A stretch of DNA of 64,000 nucleotides from Prochlorococcus sp. MIT 0603 (lineage in GTDB: Bacteria; Cyanobacteriota; Cyanobacteriia; PCC-6307; Cyanobiaceae), in contig NZ_JNAW01000001.1 in assembly GCF_000760215.1 (NCBI RefSeq), forward strand, positions 124,001 through 188,000, given 5' to 3'. A program made the position numbers and the translations under genes. Below the pieces are notes generated by a model that ran no database searches, was not told the origin of the DNA, and worked only from the letters and a program-made list of their open reading frames with translations. This document shows, one piece after another, positions 49,217 through 59,492 of this stretch. The first letter of the stretch is position 1, and each line of letters starts with the position of its first letter.

Positions 49217-50644
49217 ATGAAGACTGGCCTAACATTCAGTGAAACTCTTCAAGCTTCTTTAAGAGGCTGGAGTTTAAGGCGATCTGATGAGTGTGTGTTA
49301 AGCCTGGCATTACCAATTAATACTATTGATCCACTTCATCAATTAACTGTAATTTCTCATCAATTGCAATTTAGTTTCTTATGGGATCAATCTCCGGGCT
49401 TATCTATAGCGGCTGCTGGTCAATGTCAAAATTTTGAATTAATTGGTCAAAGGAGGTTTGAATTAGCAGAAAGATTCAGTCATGAGACCCTTTCTCGGTT
49501 AATTGATGTATCCCCACATACCCCCATTCACGCAAAACCAAAAATTCTATTTGCATTTACGTTTTTCGAACAAGCGGCTGATGGTGAGATTGCTATTCAA
49601 ACTAGACCCGCAGTTCAGGCTGTACTTCCTCGTTGGCAGTTAACTTGTCAGGCTGGAAGGGCATATTTACGTTTTAATGCTGTTGTTGCAGACGAAGCTG
49701 GTGTTAGAGATTTTGTAGAGCAATTTTGGTTGATGCGTGAGAAACTTTCTATACCAATTTCAGGGTCTGAACAGCTTAATAACCCAAAGGAAATAGATTT
49801 TGTTATTCCAGAGTTTCAAGAGTGGGAGGAGAGTTATCGGTTAGCTCTTATAAAGGGAATAGATTTGGTTGATTCTGGTCAGTTGAAGAAACTGGTGCTT
49901 GCTGTGAGGCAATCAGTTATCTTGAAAAAGCCTTTAAATCCACTTGTATTACTGGCGAGTTTACGAAAGCATCAACGGGGCAGTTGTCGTTTCCTTTGGA
50001 AGCGGTTTGAAAATGAATCATTTTTTGGAGCCTCGCCAGAAAGATTATTGAGTTTGAAGCAAGGTAATCTTCAGACTGATGCTCTTGCAGGCACAGCAGG
50101 ACAAAATGATGAAGGGGTCTCTTTGCTAAATTCTGAAAAGAACTTGAGAGAGCATGAACTAGTTGTTTCTTCAATCAAGAAACAATTAATAGATAATGGC
50201 TTAGATCCCAATCGTTTGAGACACCCTCGATTAGCAAGGCATGGTCATTTAATTCACTTACATACTCCAATTAAGGCTCATGCCCAGGGGCTTTCTGCTA
50301 TTCAGTTGGTGGAAATATTGCATCCCACTCCAGCTGTCGCAGGTTTGCCAAGGGGTCAATCAATACAATGGTTACGTACCCTCGAACCTTTTGATCGGGG
50401 ATGTTATGCAGCCCCTATTGGATGGGTAGATAATTCTGGCAATGCCGAGTTTAGAGTTGCTATTCGATGTGCTTATACACGAGAAAAACATCTACATTTA
50501 ATGGCAGGTGCAGGTCTTGTCAAAGGATCATCTGTCGAGAGTGAATTGCACGAAGTGAAATTAAAACTAATGGTTCTTGCCGATCAATTAAACCTTCATT
50601 TTCCTACTTATGGGAAGTCTTTTAGTAGACGTTCTATTACTTGA
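49217..50644 (+). CDS. menF: isochorismate synthase
   Basis: MenF converts chorismate to isochorismate, the entry to phylloquinone synthesis. The 475-residue protein has a divergent N-terminal half and a C-terminal chorismate-binding domain (about 200-460): [43 protein letters not shown] and [11 protein letters not shown]. The men context separates it from anthranilate or salicylate enzymes. Its end overlaps gshB by 37 bases, tail to tail. Confidence 0.93.
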   Translation: MKTGLTFSETLQASLRGWSLRRSDECVLSLALPINTIDPLHQLTVISHQLQFSFLWDQSPGLSIAAAGQCQNFELIGQRRFELAERFSHETLSRLIDVSPHTPIHAKPKILFAFTFFEQAADGEIAIQTRPAVQAVLPRWQLTCQAGRAYLRFNAVVADEAGVRDFVEQFWLMREKLSIPISGSEQLNNPKEIDFVIPEFQEWEESYRLALIKGIDLVDSGQLKKLVLAVRQSVILKKPLNPLVLLASLRKHQRGSCRFLWKRFENESFFGASPERLLSLKQGNLQTDALAGTAGQNDEGVSLLNSEKNLREHELVVSSIKKQLIDNGLDPNRLRHPRLARHGHLIHLHTPIKAHAQGLSAIQLVEILHPTPAVAGLPRGQSIQWLRTLEPFDRGCYAAPIGWVDNSGNAEFRVAIRCAYTREKHLHLMAGAGLVKGSSVESELHEVKLKLMVLADQLNLHFPTYGKSFSRRSIT

Positions 50645-51534
50645 TCAGCAAGTGGGATGTTAGTTAAACGCTCTACTTCTCTAATACCTGTAGGACTTGT
50701 CACATTGATTTCGCTTAACATTCCTCCAATAACATCAATTCCTACAAAGAAGAGACCTTCTCTTTTAAGTGATAAGCCTAGTTCTTCACAAATCTCTGTT
50801 TCACGGATTGAAAGTGTTGTTGTTTCGGCTTGTCCTCCTAACGCTAGATTACTTCTAAAATCTCCTTTTTTTGGCCTACGGTTAATAGCTCCTAAAGGCT
50901 TACCGTTAATTAACAGGATTCTCTTATCACCTTCAATTACTTTGGGTAGAAATTTCTGCATCATCACCGGTATTTGTTCTTGAGATGTTACTAGTTCCAG
51001 AAGTGCATCAATCCCTGCAGCAGCATCCGCGACGCGAATTACACCTTGACCGCCTTTCCCACCCAATGGCTTTAAAACTACTTCTCCTTGCTCTTTAGCA
51101 AAAGCCTTTAATTCATTGACTCGACTTGCAACAAGCGTGGGAGCCATGAGCTTGCTGAATCTTAGTGCGCCAAGCTTTTCGTTCCATGCTCGGAGTGAGG
51201 CTGGTTTATTTAGAACGAGTACTCCTTCTCGTTCAGCGACTTCTAATAGGTGGGTTGCATATAAATAGGCTTCATCGACAGGTGGGTCTTTACGCATCCA
51301 AATGCAATGAAATTCATTTAGAGCAAGATTTTTAGGTTCTCCCAGTTTTATCCATGGACAAGGAATTGCATTTCTTGCGATTACTCCGGCTTTTGCCCCT
51401 TTTGCTTGAAGATCTGCAGGGGTGCATACCCAAATGTCAAGAGATGCTCTATAAGCCGCCTCTATTAATGCTGCTGAAGAATCCTTAGACGGATTAATTA
51501 ACTCAATCGGATCAACGATAAATAGCTGTTTCAT
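50608..51534 (-). CDS. gshB: glutathione synthetase
   Basis: GshB joins gamma-glutamylcysteine and glycine. The 308-residue ATP-grasp protein has [20 protein letters not shown], the glycine-rich [14 protein letters not shown] loop and [21 protein letters not shown] with metal ligands. It follows a glutaredoxin gene by 11 bases on the same strand, a functional glutathione pair. Confidence 0.96.
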   Translation of the reverse strand: MKQLFIVDPIELINPSKDSSAALIEAAYRASLDIWVCTPADLQAKGAKAGVIARNAIPCPWIKLGEPKNLALNEFHCIWMRKDPPVDEAYLYATHLLEVAEREGVLVLNKPASLRAWNEKLGALRFSKLMAPTLVASRVNELKAFAKEQGEVVLKPLGGKGGQGVIRVADAAAGIDALLELVTSQEQIPVMMQKFLPKVIEGDKRILLINGKPLGAINRRPKKGDFRSNLALGGQAETTTLSIRETEICEELGLSLKREGLFFVGIDVIGGMLSEINVTSPTGIREVERLTNIPLADQVIERLLKDFP

Positions 51535-51545
51535 GGTATTTATTG

Positions 51546-51803
51546 TTATGGGTTGATTAGCTGATCTAATTGATTAGTGCTTTCAAGCTCATAAAGTTCG
51601 TCACAACCACCGATTCCTTTTTCGTTAATAAATATTTGAGGGACTGTAGTTCGACCATTTGCCCTAATAGACATTTTTGTATGAGCTTCTTGGTCTCCAT
51701 CGATTGGGTACTCCTCAAAATTAATTCTTTTTTTTTCAAGAAGAGCTTTTGCTCTAATACAAAACGGGCAGTATTGCCATGTGTATATCTCAACTTTTAC
51801 CAT
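51546..51803 (-). CDS. grxC: glutaredoxin 3
   Basis: An 85-residue glutaredoxin with dithiol active site YCPFC (C12, C15), the cis-proline TTVPQIF and GGCDEL. It uses glutathione made by the enzyme encoded downstream by gshB. Start and length are standard. Confidence 0.94.
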   Translation of the reverse strand: MVKVEIYTWQYCPFCIRAKALLEKKRINFEEYPIDGDQEAHTKMSIRANGRTTVPQIFINEKGIGGCDELYELESTNQLDQLINP

Positions 51804-51881
51804 GAGTTTATGTAGGTTTCTTATTTATTGTAAGTAGCATTGTAATGATGGTATTTTTTTAGTTGTTTTTGGTTTCTTGCT

Positions 51882-53016
51882 GTGCATGATCTGACTGATT
51901 TCAAAAGGTCCATTTCACTATTAACTGATCGCCTGAGCAAAGCTCAGGACTATCTTTGACATACCCGCATTAAATGCACGTAAACTTGATCTTGAGCAAA
52001 TTGCTGCTCAACCTGAGTTTTGGAATGATCAAGGGAAGGCTCAAAGAAAAATGCGCCAATTGGATGAAGTTAAAGATCAACTTAAGAAAATACGTGAATG
52101 GCAGAGCTCTCTTGATGACGCAAAGGCTTGTTTAGACCTATATGGTCTTGAGCCTGATGAAGAGATGCTTATAGAGGCTCAAGAGGGCTTAAGCAAACTA
52201 GAAAATGATCTTGATCTTTGGGAGCTTGAACGACTTTTAAGTGGTCCTTATGATAAGGGGGGAGCAGTCTTGGCAATAAAAGCTGGAGCTGGTGGTACAG
52301 ATGCGCAAGACTGGGCGAAGATGCTTTTGAGAATGTATACCCGTTGGGCAGAAGCGCATGGAATGAAAGCAACACTCAATGAACTGTCAGAAGGAGAAGA
52401 GGCCGGCATAAAAAGTGCCAGCATTGAGATAGAGGGACGTTATGCATATGGATATTTGCAAAACGAGAAAGGTACACATCGTCTTGTAAGAATCTCCCCT
52501 TTCAATGCAAATGGAAAACGCCAAACAAGTTTTGCTGGGGTAGAAGTTATGCCTCAACTTGATGAAGATGTGAAGTTGAATATTCCTGATAAAGATCTAG
52601 AAGTTACTACTAGTCGATCAGGAGGAGCTGGAGGACAAAATGTCAACAAGGTTGAGACTGCAGTCCGGATTCTTCATATTCCAACTGGATTAGCTGTTCG
52701 CTGTACTCAAGAACGTTCTCAACTTCAAAATAAAGAGAAGGCTATGGCTTTATTAAAAGCAAAGCTGATGATTATTGCTCAGGAACAACGTGCTGCAGAG
52801 ATTGCAGATATTCGAGGTGACATGGTTGAGGCGGCTTGGGGAAATCAAATTAGAAACTATGTTTTCCACCCTTATCAAATGGTTAAGGATTTGCGAACAC
52901 ATAAAGAATCTACAGATGTTGAGGGTGTTATGAATGGGGACTTAGATTTCTTTATTCAATCTCTTTTGTTACAAGGAATTGAAAAAGAACATAATGAAAT
53001 AGGTAATTCAAATTAA
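51882..53016 (+). CDS. prfB: peptide chain release factor 2 with programmed +1 frameshift
   Basis: RF2 ends translation at UGA and UAA. The first reading frame runs from GTG 51882 ([20 protein letters not shown]) to an in-frame TGA at 51957-51959 after CTT. Skipping T51957 continues as [20 protein letters not shown] to the stop at 53014-53016, giving about 377 residues. The RF2 anticodon-like SPF ([11 protein letters not shown]) and the catalytic GGQ in [13 protein letters not shown] are present. Low RF2 levels favour the frameshift, so the gene senses its own product. It is followed by the small DUF3285 gene with 1-base overlap. Confidence 0.93.
51946..51960 (+). promoter_or_regulatory. RF2 programmed frameshift site
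   Basis: The site AGGACTATCTTTGAC contains the classic TAT CTT TGA C slip region. The internal Shine-Dalgarno is AGGA (51946-51949) where E. coli has AGGGGG, at the same offset from CTT. Frame zero ends at TGA; plus one encodes the rest of RF2. Confidence 0.92.
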
Positions 53017-53207
53017 TGAAACAAGATCACTCTTTAAAAAACTCTTCTAATAAAAGAACGCCACCAGCAAGTTTTGTAAAATTAGCTATGAAAAATATGG
53101 TAAAGAAAGGTAGTCAAAGTATTTTTCATTTTGGTTTAACTGCTATTGGTTTCATTGCTTTTATTCTCGTTATAGCTGCTATTGGTAGACCATCTATTCC
53201 TCATTGA
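53016..53207 (+). CDS. DUF3285 small membrane protein
   Basis: A 63-residue protein with a basic N-terminus (TPPASFVKLAMKNMVKKGSQ) and one membrane helix (about 40-57: GLTAIGFIAFILVIAAIG). I recognise it as the cyanobacterial DUF3285 family; function unknown. The ATG overlaps the prfB stop (TAATG), and ybeY starts just after its stop, so it sits in a coupled prfB-ybeY-dgkA-trpG unit. Confidence 0.8.
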   Translation: MKQDHSLKNSSNKRTPPASFVKLAMKNMVKKGSQSIFHFGLTAIGFIAFILVIAAIGRPSIPH

Positions 53208-53209
53208 AA

Positions 53210-53788
53210 ATGCATCAACCTTTAATTTCAAAAGATCTAATGGTTGACTTGACATTTAGTGGCTTTGTACCAGAGATAATAGAGGATGATCTTGATCATG
53301 AAAGTAAAAGTATTCTTACTGGTTTTGAAATTTGGCGTGATGCCTTAGCATGCTGGATTGATTGTGTAAGAAATAACCCTAAGCTAACTTATCCAGAGAT
53401 GATAAGAACAAATAATCGGCTAAGTCTAGGACTAGTATTTACTAATGACTTGTTGATTCAAAAACTGAATCAAGATTGGAGGAATAAAATGATGCCAACG
53501 GATGTTCTTTCCTTCCCGGTTTTAGATAATGATATTGTTCTTCCTTCTGATCAATTTGTAGAATTGGGCGATATTATTGTTTCTGTGGAGACAGCTCTTA
53601 AGCAAGCAAAGATCAACAACCATTCTTTATTAGAAGAATTAAGATGGCTTGTAAGTCATGGTCTTTTGCATTTGCTGGGTTGGGATCATCCTTCTTCATC
53701 TAGTCTTGATAAAATGTTGAAAATGCAAGAGCAATTAATCAAAATCAAGTTAGGTTCACATTCTCAGAATCGTATTGCTGAAGATTAA
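53210..53788 (+). CDS. ybeY: endoribonuclease YbeY
   Basis: YbeY is a zinc RNase in 16S rRNA 3' maturation and ribosome quality control. The catalytic zinc motif is SHGLLHLLGWDH near residue 150, and NKMMPTDVLSFPV and GDIIVSVETA precede it. I use ATG 53210 (192 residues); an overlapping TTG at 53204 is possible. Its first 45 residues are poorly conserved. Its stop overlaps the dgkA start by one base. Confidence 0.92.
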   Translation: MHQPLISKDLMVDLTFSGFVPEIIEDDLDHESKSILTGFEIWRDALACWIDCVRNNPKLTYPEMIRTNNRLSLGLVFTNDLLIQKLNQDWRNKMMPTDVLSFPVLDNDIVLPSDQFVELGDIIVSVETALKQAKINNHSLLEELRWLVSHGLLHLLGWDHPSSSSLDKMLKMQEQLIKIKLGSHSQNRIAED

Positions 53789-54249
53789 TGAGTATTCCGA
53801 ATTTTAAACAAAATAAGATTGATTCAGTTACAGAATCATCTAATCATATCAATAGTTTTCCAAGAAGAAGGTCATGGATTATTTCAAAAAACTTATTTTC
53901 TAGTTTTCAATATGCAGTGCAAGGTATTAGATATGCATTTCGAAGTCAACGAAATTTTCGCATTCATATTTTCATTGGCATATCTGTTGCTGTATTTGGA
54001 ATTTTCTTGAATTTATCTTTTACGAGCCTTTCAATCATTGCTCTTACTATTTCGACGGTTCTGATTTTGGAATTAATTAACACATCTATTGAAGCTGTAG
54101 TTGATTTATCTATTGGTAGACGCTTTCACCCTTTGGCTCGAGTTGCTAAAGATTGTGCTGCTGCTTCTGTACTTATTTCTGCAACTAGTTCTGTAATCAT
54201 TGCTCTTCTTTTAATTCTTCCTTCGCTTTTGAAAAAATTAGGAGGTTGA
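53788..54249 (+). CDS. dgkA: diacylglycerol kinase family membrane protein
   Basis: This 153-residue integral membrane kinase phosphorylates diacylglycerol or undecaprenol. It has YAFRSQRNFRIHIFIG, three helices, and the catalytic ELINTSIEAVVDLS followed by AKDCAAASVLI. A soluble N-terminal tail of about 45 residues precedes the family core. The TAATG overlap with ybeY matches the ybeY-dgkA pairing seen in many bacteria. Confidence 0.92.
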   Translation: MSIPNFKQNKIDSVTESSNHINSFPRRRSWIISKNLFSSFQYAVQGIRYAFRSQRNFRIHIFIGISVAVFGIFLNLSFTSLSIIALTISTVLILELINTSIEAVVDLSIGRRFHPLARVAKDCAAASVLISATSSVIIALLLILPSLLKKLGG

Positions 54250-54259
54250 AAATCGCTCT

Positions 54260-54853
54260 ATGTTATTAGTTATTGACAATTATGACAGCTTTACTTTTAA
54301 TTTGGTGCAGTACTTTGGCGAGTTGGCTTCAAAATACTCGTGGGCAAAAGAAATTGTGGTAGAACGCAATGATGCAATATCTATTTCTAAAATCAAGGAT
54401 TTAAAGCCACAAGCTATTGTCCTTTCACCTGGACCTGGTGATCCTGATCAATCTGGAGTCTGTTTGGAAATTTTAACTGAGCTTGCTGGTTCCCAACCTA
54501 TTCTTGGTGTTTGTTTAGGTCATCAAGCAATTGCTCAAACTTTTGGTGGAAAAATAGTTAGAGCCAATGAACTTATGCATGGAAAAACATCAAAGGTTTT
54601 TCATAACAGTGATGGAATATATACGGGAATTTCCAACCCTCTCGTTGCGACGAGATATCACAGTTTAATTGCCAATAAGGCTTCCCTACCTGCATGTCTT
54701 GAAGTGACTTCGTGGCTTGAAGATGGCACAATTATGGGGCTTCGCCATAGAGATTTTCCTTGTTTGCATGGAGTACAGTTTCATCCCGAAAGTGTACTTA
54801 CAGAATCCGGACATCTTTTGCTTAGTAATTTCTTAGGATTGGCTGAGGCCTAA
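54260..54853 (+). CDS. trpG: anthranilate synthase glutamine amidotransferase subunit
   Basis: TrpG/PabA supplies ammonia from glutamine for anthranilate (or aminodeoxychorismate) synthesis. The 197-residue class I amidotransferase has VLSPGPGDPDQSG, nucleophile C85 in GVCLGHQA and the His-Glu pair H175, E177 in QFHPES. It starts 10 bases after dgkA. A shared TrpG/PabA role is likely because only one is commonly present. Confidence 0.93.
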   Translation: MLLVIDNYDSFTFNLVQYFGELASKYSWAKEIVVERNDAISISKIKDLKPQAIVLSPGPGDPDQSGVCLEILTELAGSQPILGVCLGHQAIAQTFGGKIVRANELMHGKTSKVFHNSDGIYTGISNPLVATRYHSLIANKASLPACLEVTSWLEDGTIMGLRHRDFPCLHGVQFHPESVLTESGHLLLSNFLGLAEA

Positions 54854-54873
54854 CAAAACTTTTCTATCTACCT

Positions 54874-55611
54874 ATGACTCCTGCATCTTTATCGTCAAAA
54901 TCTTTTTTTAAGCAATTATCTATTTCCATTGCAATGGTCTTTGCTTTCATTTCACCTGGCATTGCCGAAGTTTTGGAGATTACAAGTTTTGGTCACAGCT
55001 CTTTGTTAGTAAAAGGTGGTGGCCACTCAGTATTGTTGAACCCATTTAAAGCAGTTGGATGTGCAGCTAGATTGATAGAACCAATTGCCAATCCAGATAT
55101 TATTTTGGCTAGTTCTGAGTTACCTGATGAGGGTTATTGGAAAAAAAAAGGTGTGTTTTTTGTCAAACCTGGGTCATATCGGATTAATGGCTTGAGGTTG
55201 GAGGGCTTCTCTAATCCTCATGATCGTTTAGGCGGAAGAAGGTTTGGATATGGAACATTTTGGCAATGGAATCAAGGTGGCTTGAATTTTGTACATTTAG
55301 GAGGTATAGCAGGTCCTTTAGATTCTCAGGATAAGTTGCTTTTAGGGCGACCAGATGTTTTATTCATAGGTGTTGGAGGTGGTGCTAAGGTTTACAACGC
55401 CAAGGAAGCTGCTCAAATTGTCAATCAGTTGAACCCTAGAGTTGTTATTCCTGTTCAATATGTACGAGGTAAACCCTTGGAAAACTGTGATCAAACAGGT
55501 ATTCAGCCATTCTTAGATGCCACAAAAGGAATTGAAAGTAGAAAGGTCGGTAGGACCTATGTCCTTTCCAATACTCTCCCTAAAAAGACAATTATCAATC
55601 TGATGCCATAA
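54874..55611 (+). CDS. exported MBL-fold protein with degenerate metal site
   Basis: A 245-residue protein with a signal peptide (about 1-31, SISIAMVFAFISPGIA then E). The body resembles UlaG-type metallo-beta-lactamase-fold hydrolases: EITSFGHSSLLVKGGGHSVL, PFKA, a later HLGG and a final IPVQYVRG. The expected HxHxDH zinc motif is absent (SSELPDEGYW around 80-89), the later Asp of HLGD is Gly and the last His position is Gln. Hydrolase activity is therefore doubtful. It may bind a ligand or another metal set in the periplasm or lumen. It overlaps hisC by 17 bases. Confidence 0.75.
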   Translation: MTPASLSSKSFFKQLSISIAMVFAFISPGIAEVLEITSFGHSSLLVKGGGHSVLLNPFKAVGCAARLIEPIANPDIILASSELPDEGYWKKKGVFFVKPGSYRINGLRLEGFSNPHDRLGGRRFGYGTFWQWNQGGLNFVHLGGIAGPLDSQDKLLLGRPDVLFIGVGGGAKVYNAKEAAQIVNQLNPRVVIPVQYVRGKPLENCDQTGIQPFLDATKGIESRKVGRTYVLSNTLPKKTIINLMP

Positions 55612-56725
55612 CTTGGTCTGCTTTTTTGTATATCTCCCAAAAACTTTTCATTTGATCAGTAGTTCCAATACTAACTCTTAGTGAACCAGTTATTAAATGC
55701 TTTTGCTGCATATTCCTAACCAGGATTCCAGATGATTTTAGACAATTTTCGATTGACTTGCTTTCTCGCTTTGGCCATAGTAGAAAATAATTTCCAGCAC
55801 CTATATGATGTTGGACTCCTCCTTCCATTAATTTTTTTTGAATCCATAATCTAGCTTCTAACACCTCAGCAACGTAATTATCGATATATTTTTGATCTTT
55901 AAGTGCTGCAAATGCTGCAGTAACAGCAAAACTATTGACATCGTAAGGTCCAGTCACACGACTAATACGATCAATGATCCTAGAATCTCCTATAGCAAAT
56001 CCCATTCGCAAGCCCGCTAAGCCTGAGGTCTTGGAGAGCGATCTTAATACAATTAGATTAGGTATTTGATTGAAATCGACTACTGATAAAACACTATCAC
56101 CTAAGAATGCCTCGTAAAGCTCATCAATTACGACTAATGTTTCAGGTGATGCTTTCGCTAACTCTAAAACTTTCTTTGCTGGAAGGCTTGTACCTGTAGG
56201 ATTGTTAGGGTTGCATATCATTAAAATCTTTGGAGTCAAATCAATCAGTAATTTATATATTGCATCGTAAGGGAATTGGAAATTCTTTTCTTTATAAGGA
56301 ACCTCAATGACTTCCATCCCTTGCATAGATGCACAAGGATAGTAGTAACCAAAAGTTGGGACTGTAGTGAGTAATTTCCCCTTATGTTCTCCATATGAAT
56401 GGAAAATAGCATGGATTGCAGCATCTACTCCATTGAAGAGCCCAACTTGATTAGACTTAATAGGTGCTACTACCACAGAGGAATTGATATGCTCTGCGAA
56501 TACTTCTTTAAGACCTTGGTATTCTGGATAAATTGAAATTTCTTCTGAAGTGATATTTTTAATTGCCTCTAATACTTTTGGGCTAGGACCAATGGTATTT
56601 TCATTGAAGTCAAGCCGAAGGAATCCTCGGCGACCTTCTAAAGGAGCAGAATAAGGAGTCATTCTTTCCACCTCAAGTCGTGCTTGAGGTATATTCTTAG
56701 ATGAGAGTTTCTCAAAGAGTTTCAT
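55595..56725 (-). CDS. hisC: histidinol-phosphate aminotransferase
   Basis: This PLP aminotransferase acts in histidine synthesis. The 376-residue protein has FLRLDFNENTIGPSP, MICNPNNPTGTSLP, the acidic VVIDELYEAFLG and the PLP lysine in SLSKTSGLAGLRMG. It is the last gene of the nadC-argS-hisC unit; its ATG overlaps the argS stop by one base. Broad-specificity family members look alike, so HisC is likely but not certain. Confidence 0.88.
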   Translation of the reverse strand: MKLFEKLSSKNIPQARLEVERMTPYSAPLEGRRGFLRLDFNENTIGPSPKVLEAIKNITSEEISIYPEYQGLKEVFAEHINSSVVVAPIKSNQVGLFNGVDAAIHAIFHSYGEHKGKLLTTVPTFGYYYPCASMQGMEVIEVPYKEKNFQFPYDAIYKLLIDLTPKILMICNPNNPTGTSLPAKKVLELAKASPETLVVIDELYEAFLGDSVLSVVDFNQIPNLIVLRSLSKTSGLAGLRMGFAIGDSRIIDRISRVTGPYDVNSFAVTAAFAALKDQKYIDNYVAEVLEARLWIQKKLMEGGVQHHIGAGNYFLLWPKRESKSIENCLKSSGILVRNMQQKHLITGSLRVSIGTTDQMKSFWEIYKKADQVMASD

Positions 56726-58524
56726 TACATTCTCTCTAAAGTTTGAATACCTAAAAGAGACATTCCTTGCTTCAGAATATCTCTAGTAAGTCGACATAGA
56801 GTTAATCTAGATGACCTTGATGGTTCTTCAGCTTTAAGGACAGGGATTTGCTCATAGAATCGATTGAATGTTTGGCTTAATTCAAATAAATAATTGCAGA
56901 GTCGATTAGGTAATAATTCCTCCTCCACTTCTAGGATAACATCATCAAATTTTAAAATTTCTCTAATTAATCTCCATTCTTGAGGCTCTGTGAATTTCAG
57001 TTGATCTGTTGATGAGCTAAGATTTCCACCCTTCCTGCTGATGCCGGCGATACGGACTAATGCATATAAAAGATATGGAGCTGTGTTGCCTTGCAGTGAA
57101 AGCATACGGTCAAAAGAAAACTGATAATTAGTAATTCTGTTTTGACTGAGATCAGCGTATTTCACTGCTGCAATCCCAACCTTTTCAGACACTTCATTGA
57201 TGAAAGATTCACTTTCATTGCGCCCTTCTTCATTAAGGCGCCTTTCAATATCTTGTTTAGCTCTGTCAATTGCTTCATCAAGAAGATCTTTAAGACGTAC
57301 TGTTTCGCCAGAACGTGTTTTCAGCTTTTTCCCATCTTCCCCTTGAACTAGTCCAAATGGGACATGTTCGATTCGACAGTCCTCGGGGACCCAGTTTGCC
57401 CGTTTTGCAACTTGAAAGACTCCTTCAAAATGGCTGGATTGTCCAGAATCAGTAACGTAGATTATTCGACTAGCGCCATCACCTGAAGGTTCTTCTTTCA
57501 ATCGGTATCGAATTGCAGCTAAGTCTGTTGTTGCATAGTTAAAACCACCATCAGATTTTTGAATGATTAACGCTAAAGGATTGCCATTTTTTCTATTCAT
57601 ACCATTTAAAAAGACACACTTTGCTTTCTCGTCTTCAACTAATAAATTTAATTGTGTGAGATCATCGACTACATTTTGTAGGAAAGGGTTATAAAAGGAC
57701 TCACCTCTTTCAGAAAGTTGGATATCAAGTCGATCATATATTGTTTGGAATTCTTGGCGAGATTGCTCACATAGGAGTTTCCAAGCTTTTAAACTTTCTT
57801 GATTACCTCGCTGCAGCTTAACTACTTCTTCCCTTGAGCATTTTTGGAAGTGTTCATCTTCATCAAAGCATTTTTTTGCTTGACGGTAAAAATCAACTAA
57901 ATCTCCAATTCCTATAAAATTTGCTGTAGTTAATGCTTCTGGAACAGTCAGCTTAAGATATGTTATGAGCATGCCGAATTGCGTCCCCCAATCACCAACA
58001 TGGTTTAAACGAAGTACTGTATAACCACGAAAACTCAGAATACGTGCAATTGCATCGCCAATAATGGTTGAACGTAAATGTCCAACATGCATTTCTTTCG
58101 CGATATTAGGACTAGAGAAATCAACAATTATTGGCTTATCATCGTCACTTTGTACACGTGGTATACCAAGAAAGTCATCGTTGACTCTGGAAACCAGCTC
58201 CCTAGTAAGACAAGTTTTTTGAATAGTTAAATTGATGAATCCAGGTCCAGCTATTTTAGGTGGACAACAAAGATCATTGAATTGATCATTGTTTTGAAGT
58301 TCAGAAACAATGGTCTTTGCAATTTCACGTGGCGGCTTATTTAATTGCTTGGCAAGTACCATTGCACTATTAATTTGAAAATCTCCAAACTCAGGTTTTG
58401 TTGTCGGTACTAACTGAGAGTTGAAGAACTCACTTGACTCTTTAGTTGCTAATGTTGCTTCAGGGTATGCAGAATCTAAAGCATGTTTAATTTGTTGATT
58501 TAATAATTGGTAAATGTAATACAT
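56725..58524 (-). CDS. argS: arginyl-tRNA synthetase
   Basis: ArgS charges tRNA-Arg. The 599-residue class I synthetase has an N-terminal domain with [10 protein letters not shown], the HIGH-type motif in [32 protein letters not shown], and [14 protein letters not shown] in place of KMSKS, as usual for ArgRS. The C-terminal DALR domain is present. It is joined to nadC and hisC by one-base TAATG overlaps. Confidence 0.96.
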   Translation of the reverse strand: MYYIYQLLNQQIKHALDSAYPEATLATKESSEFFNSQLVPTTKPEFGDFQINSAMVLAKQLNKPPREIAKTIVSELQNNDQFNDLCCPPKIAGPGFINLTIQKTCLTRELVSRVNDDFLGIPRVQSDDDKPIIVDFSSPNIAKEMHVGHLRSTIIGDAIARILSFRGYTVLRLNHVGDWGTQFGMLITYLKLTVPEALTTANFIGIGDLVDFYRQAKKCFDEDEHFQKCSREEVVKLQRGNQESLKAWKLLCEQSRQEFQTIYDRLDIQLSERGESFYNPFLQNVVDDLTQLNLLVEDEKAKCVFLNGMNRKNGNPLALIIQKSDGGFNYATTDLAAIRYRLKEEPSGDGASRIIYVTDSGQSSHFEGVFQVAKRANWVPEDCRIEHVPFGLVQGEDGKKLKTRSGETVRLKDLLDEAIDRAKQDIERRLNEEGRNESESFINEVSEKVGIAAVKYADLSQNRITNYQFSFDRMLSLQGNTAPYLLYALVRIAGISRKGGNLSSSTDQLKFTEPQEWRLIREILKFDDVILEVEEELLPNRLCNYLFELSQTFNRFYEQIPVLKAEEPSRSSRLTLCRLTRDILKQGMSLLGIQTLERM

Positions 58525-59393
58525 TATTCATTGTCTCCATTTTCGTTGAAACGCATACTCAAATCTATCCAACTGCTTCTTGTGATTGGTGCACTACTAG
58601 AAATTATGTCAATTCCTGTAGAGGCATAATTCTTAACTTGCGTAGGATCAATTCCAGAGGCTTCAATAACAATTTGCTTAGATGACTTACTTGCTATTTC
58701 TCGTAAGTCAGGAATAATTTTACGTATCATTAATGGAGACATCTCATCAAGAAGTACTCCATCAGCACCACTTGATATAGCCTCTTTTGCTTGTTGAGCT
58801 GTTTCAGCTTCGACAATAATTTTTGTAGTCCAAGGTATGCTCATCCTAAGGCTTTTGATTGAGTTTGATATTCCATTGCTCCAAGCTATGTGATTCTCTT
58901 TTAACATAGCTGCATCATCGAGCCCTAAACGATGATTAATACCGCCTCCACATCTAATAGCATATTTCTCTAATTGACGAAGACCTGGAGTTGTTTTCCT
59001 GGTATCAGTTAATTGAACACCTGTACCTTCAAGTTCTAAAACCAGTTTCTTAGTTTCTGTAGCTATGCCTGAAAGGTGCATTGCTAGGTTTAACGCAGTT
59101 CGCTCCCCTGCCAGGAGAGAAGCAACAGGCCCGCTTAATTCGAGTACCCTTTCTCCTGTAATTAAACTTTCACCATCCGCTTTGTTTACAGAGATTATGA
59201 TCGATGGGTCCAGATATTCATAAAGACATTTTACGAGCTCTCCTCCACAGAAGATTCCAGCTTGCTTGCTTACCCAGTGTGCCTTAACAATGTGACTATT
59301 GTTCATAGCTGATTGAGTTAGATCACCTCGACCTATATCTTCATTCAGCCAGGTCTCAAAGAGGTTCTTAATATATGGTGTGATAATTTGCAA
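58524..59393 (-). CDS. nadC: quinolinate phosphoribosyltransferase
   Basis: NadC makes nicotinate mononucleotide from quinolinate in NAD synthesis. The 289-residue protein has [43 protein letters not shown] and the [20 protein letters not shown] segment, then VEAETAQQA. It is the first gene of the nadC-argS-hisC unit, followed by a 99-base gap to mnmE. Confidence 0.95.
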   Translation of the reverse strand: MQIITPYIKNLFETWLNEDIGRGDLTQSAMNNSHIVKAHWVSKQAGIFCGGELVKCLYEYLDPSIIISVNKADGESLITGERVLELSGPVASLLAGERTALNLAMHLSGIATETKKLVLELEGTGVQLTDTRKTTPGLRQLEKYAIRCGGGINHRLGLDDAAMLKENHIAWSNGISNSIKSLRMSIPWTTKIIVEAETAQQAKEAISSGADGVLLDEMSPLMIRKIIPDLREIASKSSKQIVIEASGIDPTQVKNYASTGIDIISSSAPITRSSWIDLSMRFNENGDNE

Positions 59394-59492
59394 GAGTTAA
59401 AGGATAATGCGAATAGATATGTATTTGATCAAGTGTACTTATTTTTCATTGTTTTAGAAAAGTTAGAGGATACTTGTAGATACTATGTTGTT

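Noticed and set aside
51882-52050. prfB as a broken gene because of the early TGA
   Set aside because: The TAT CTT TGA C context and restored frame are the known RF2 autoregulatory frameshift, not decay.
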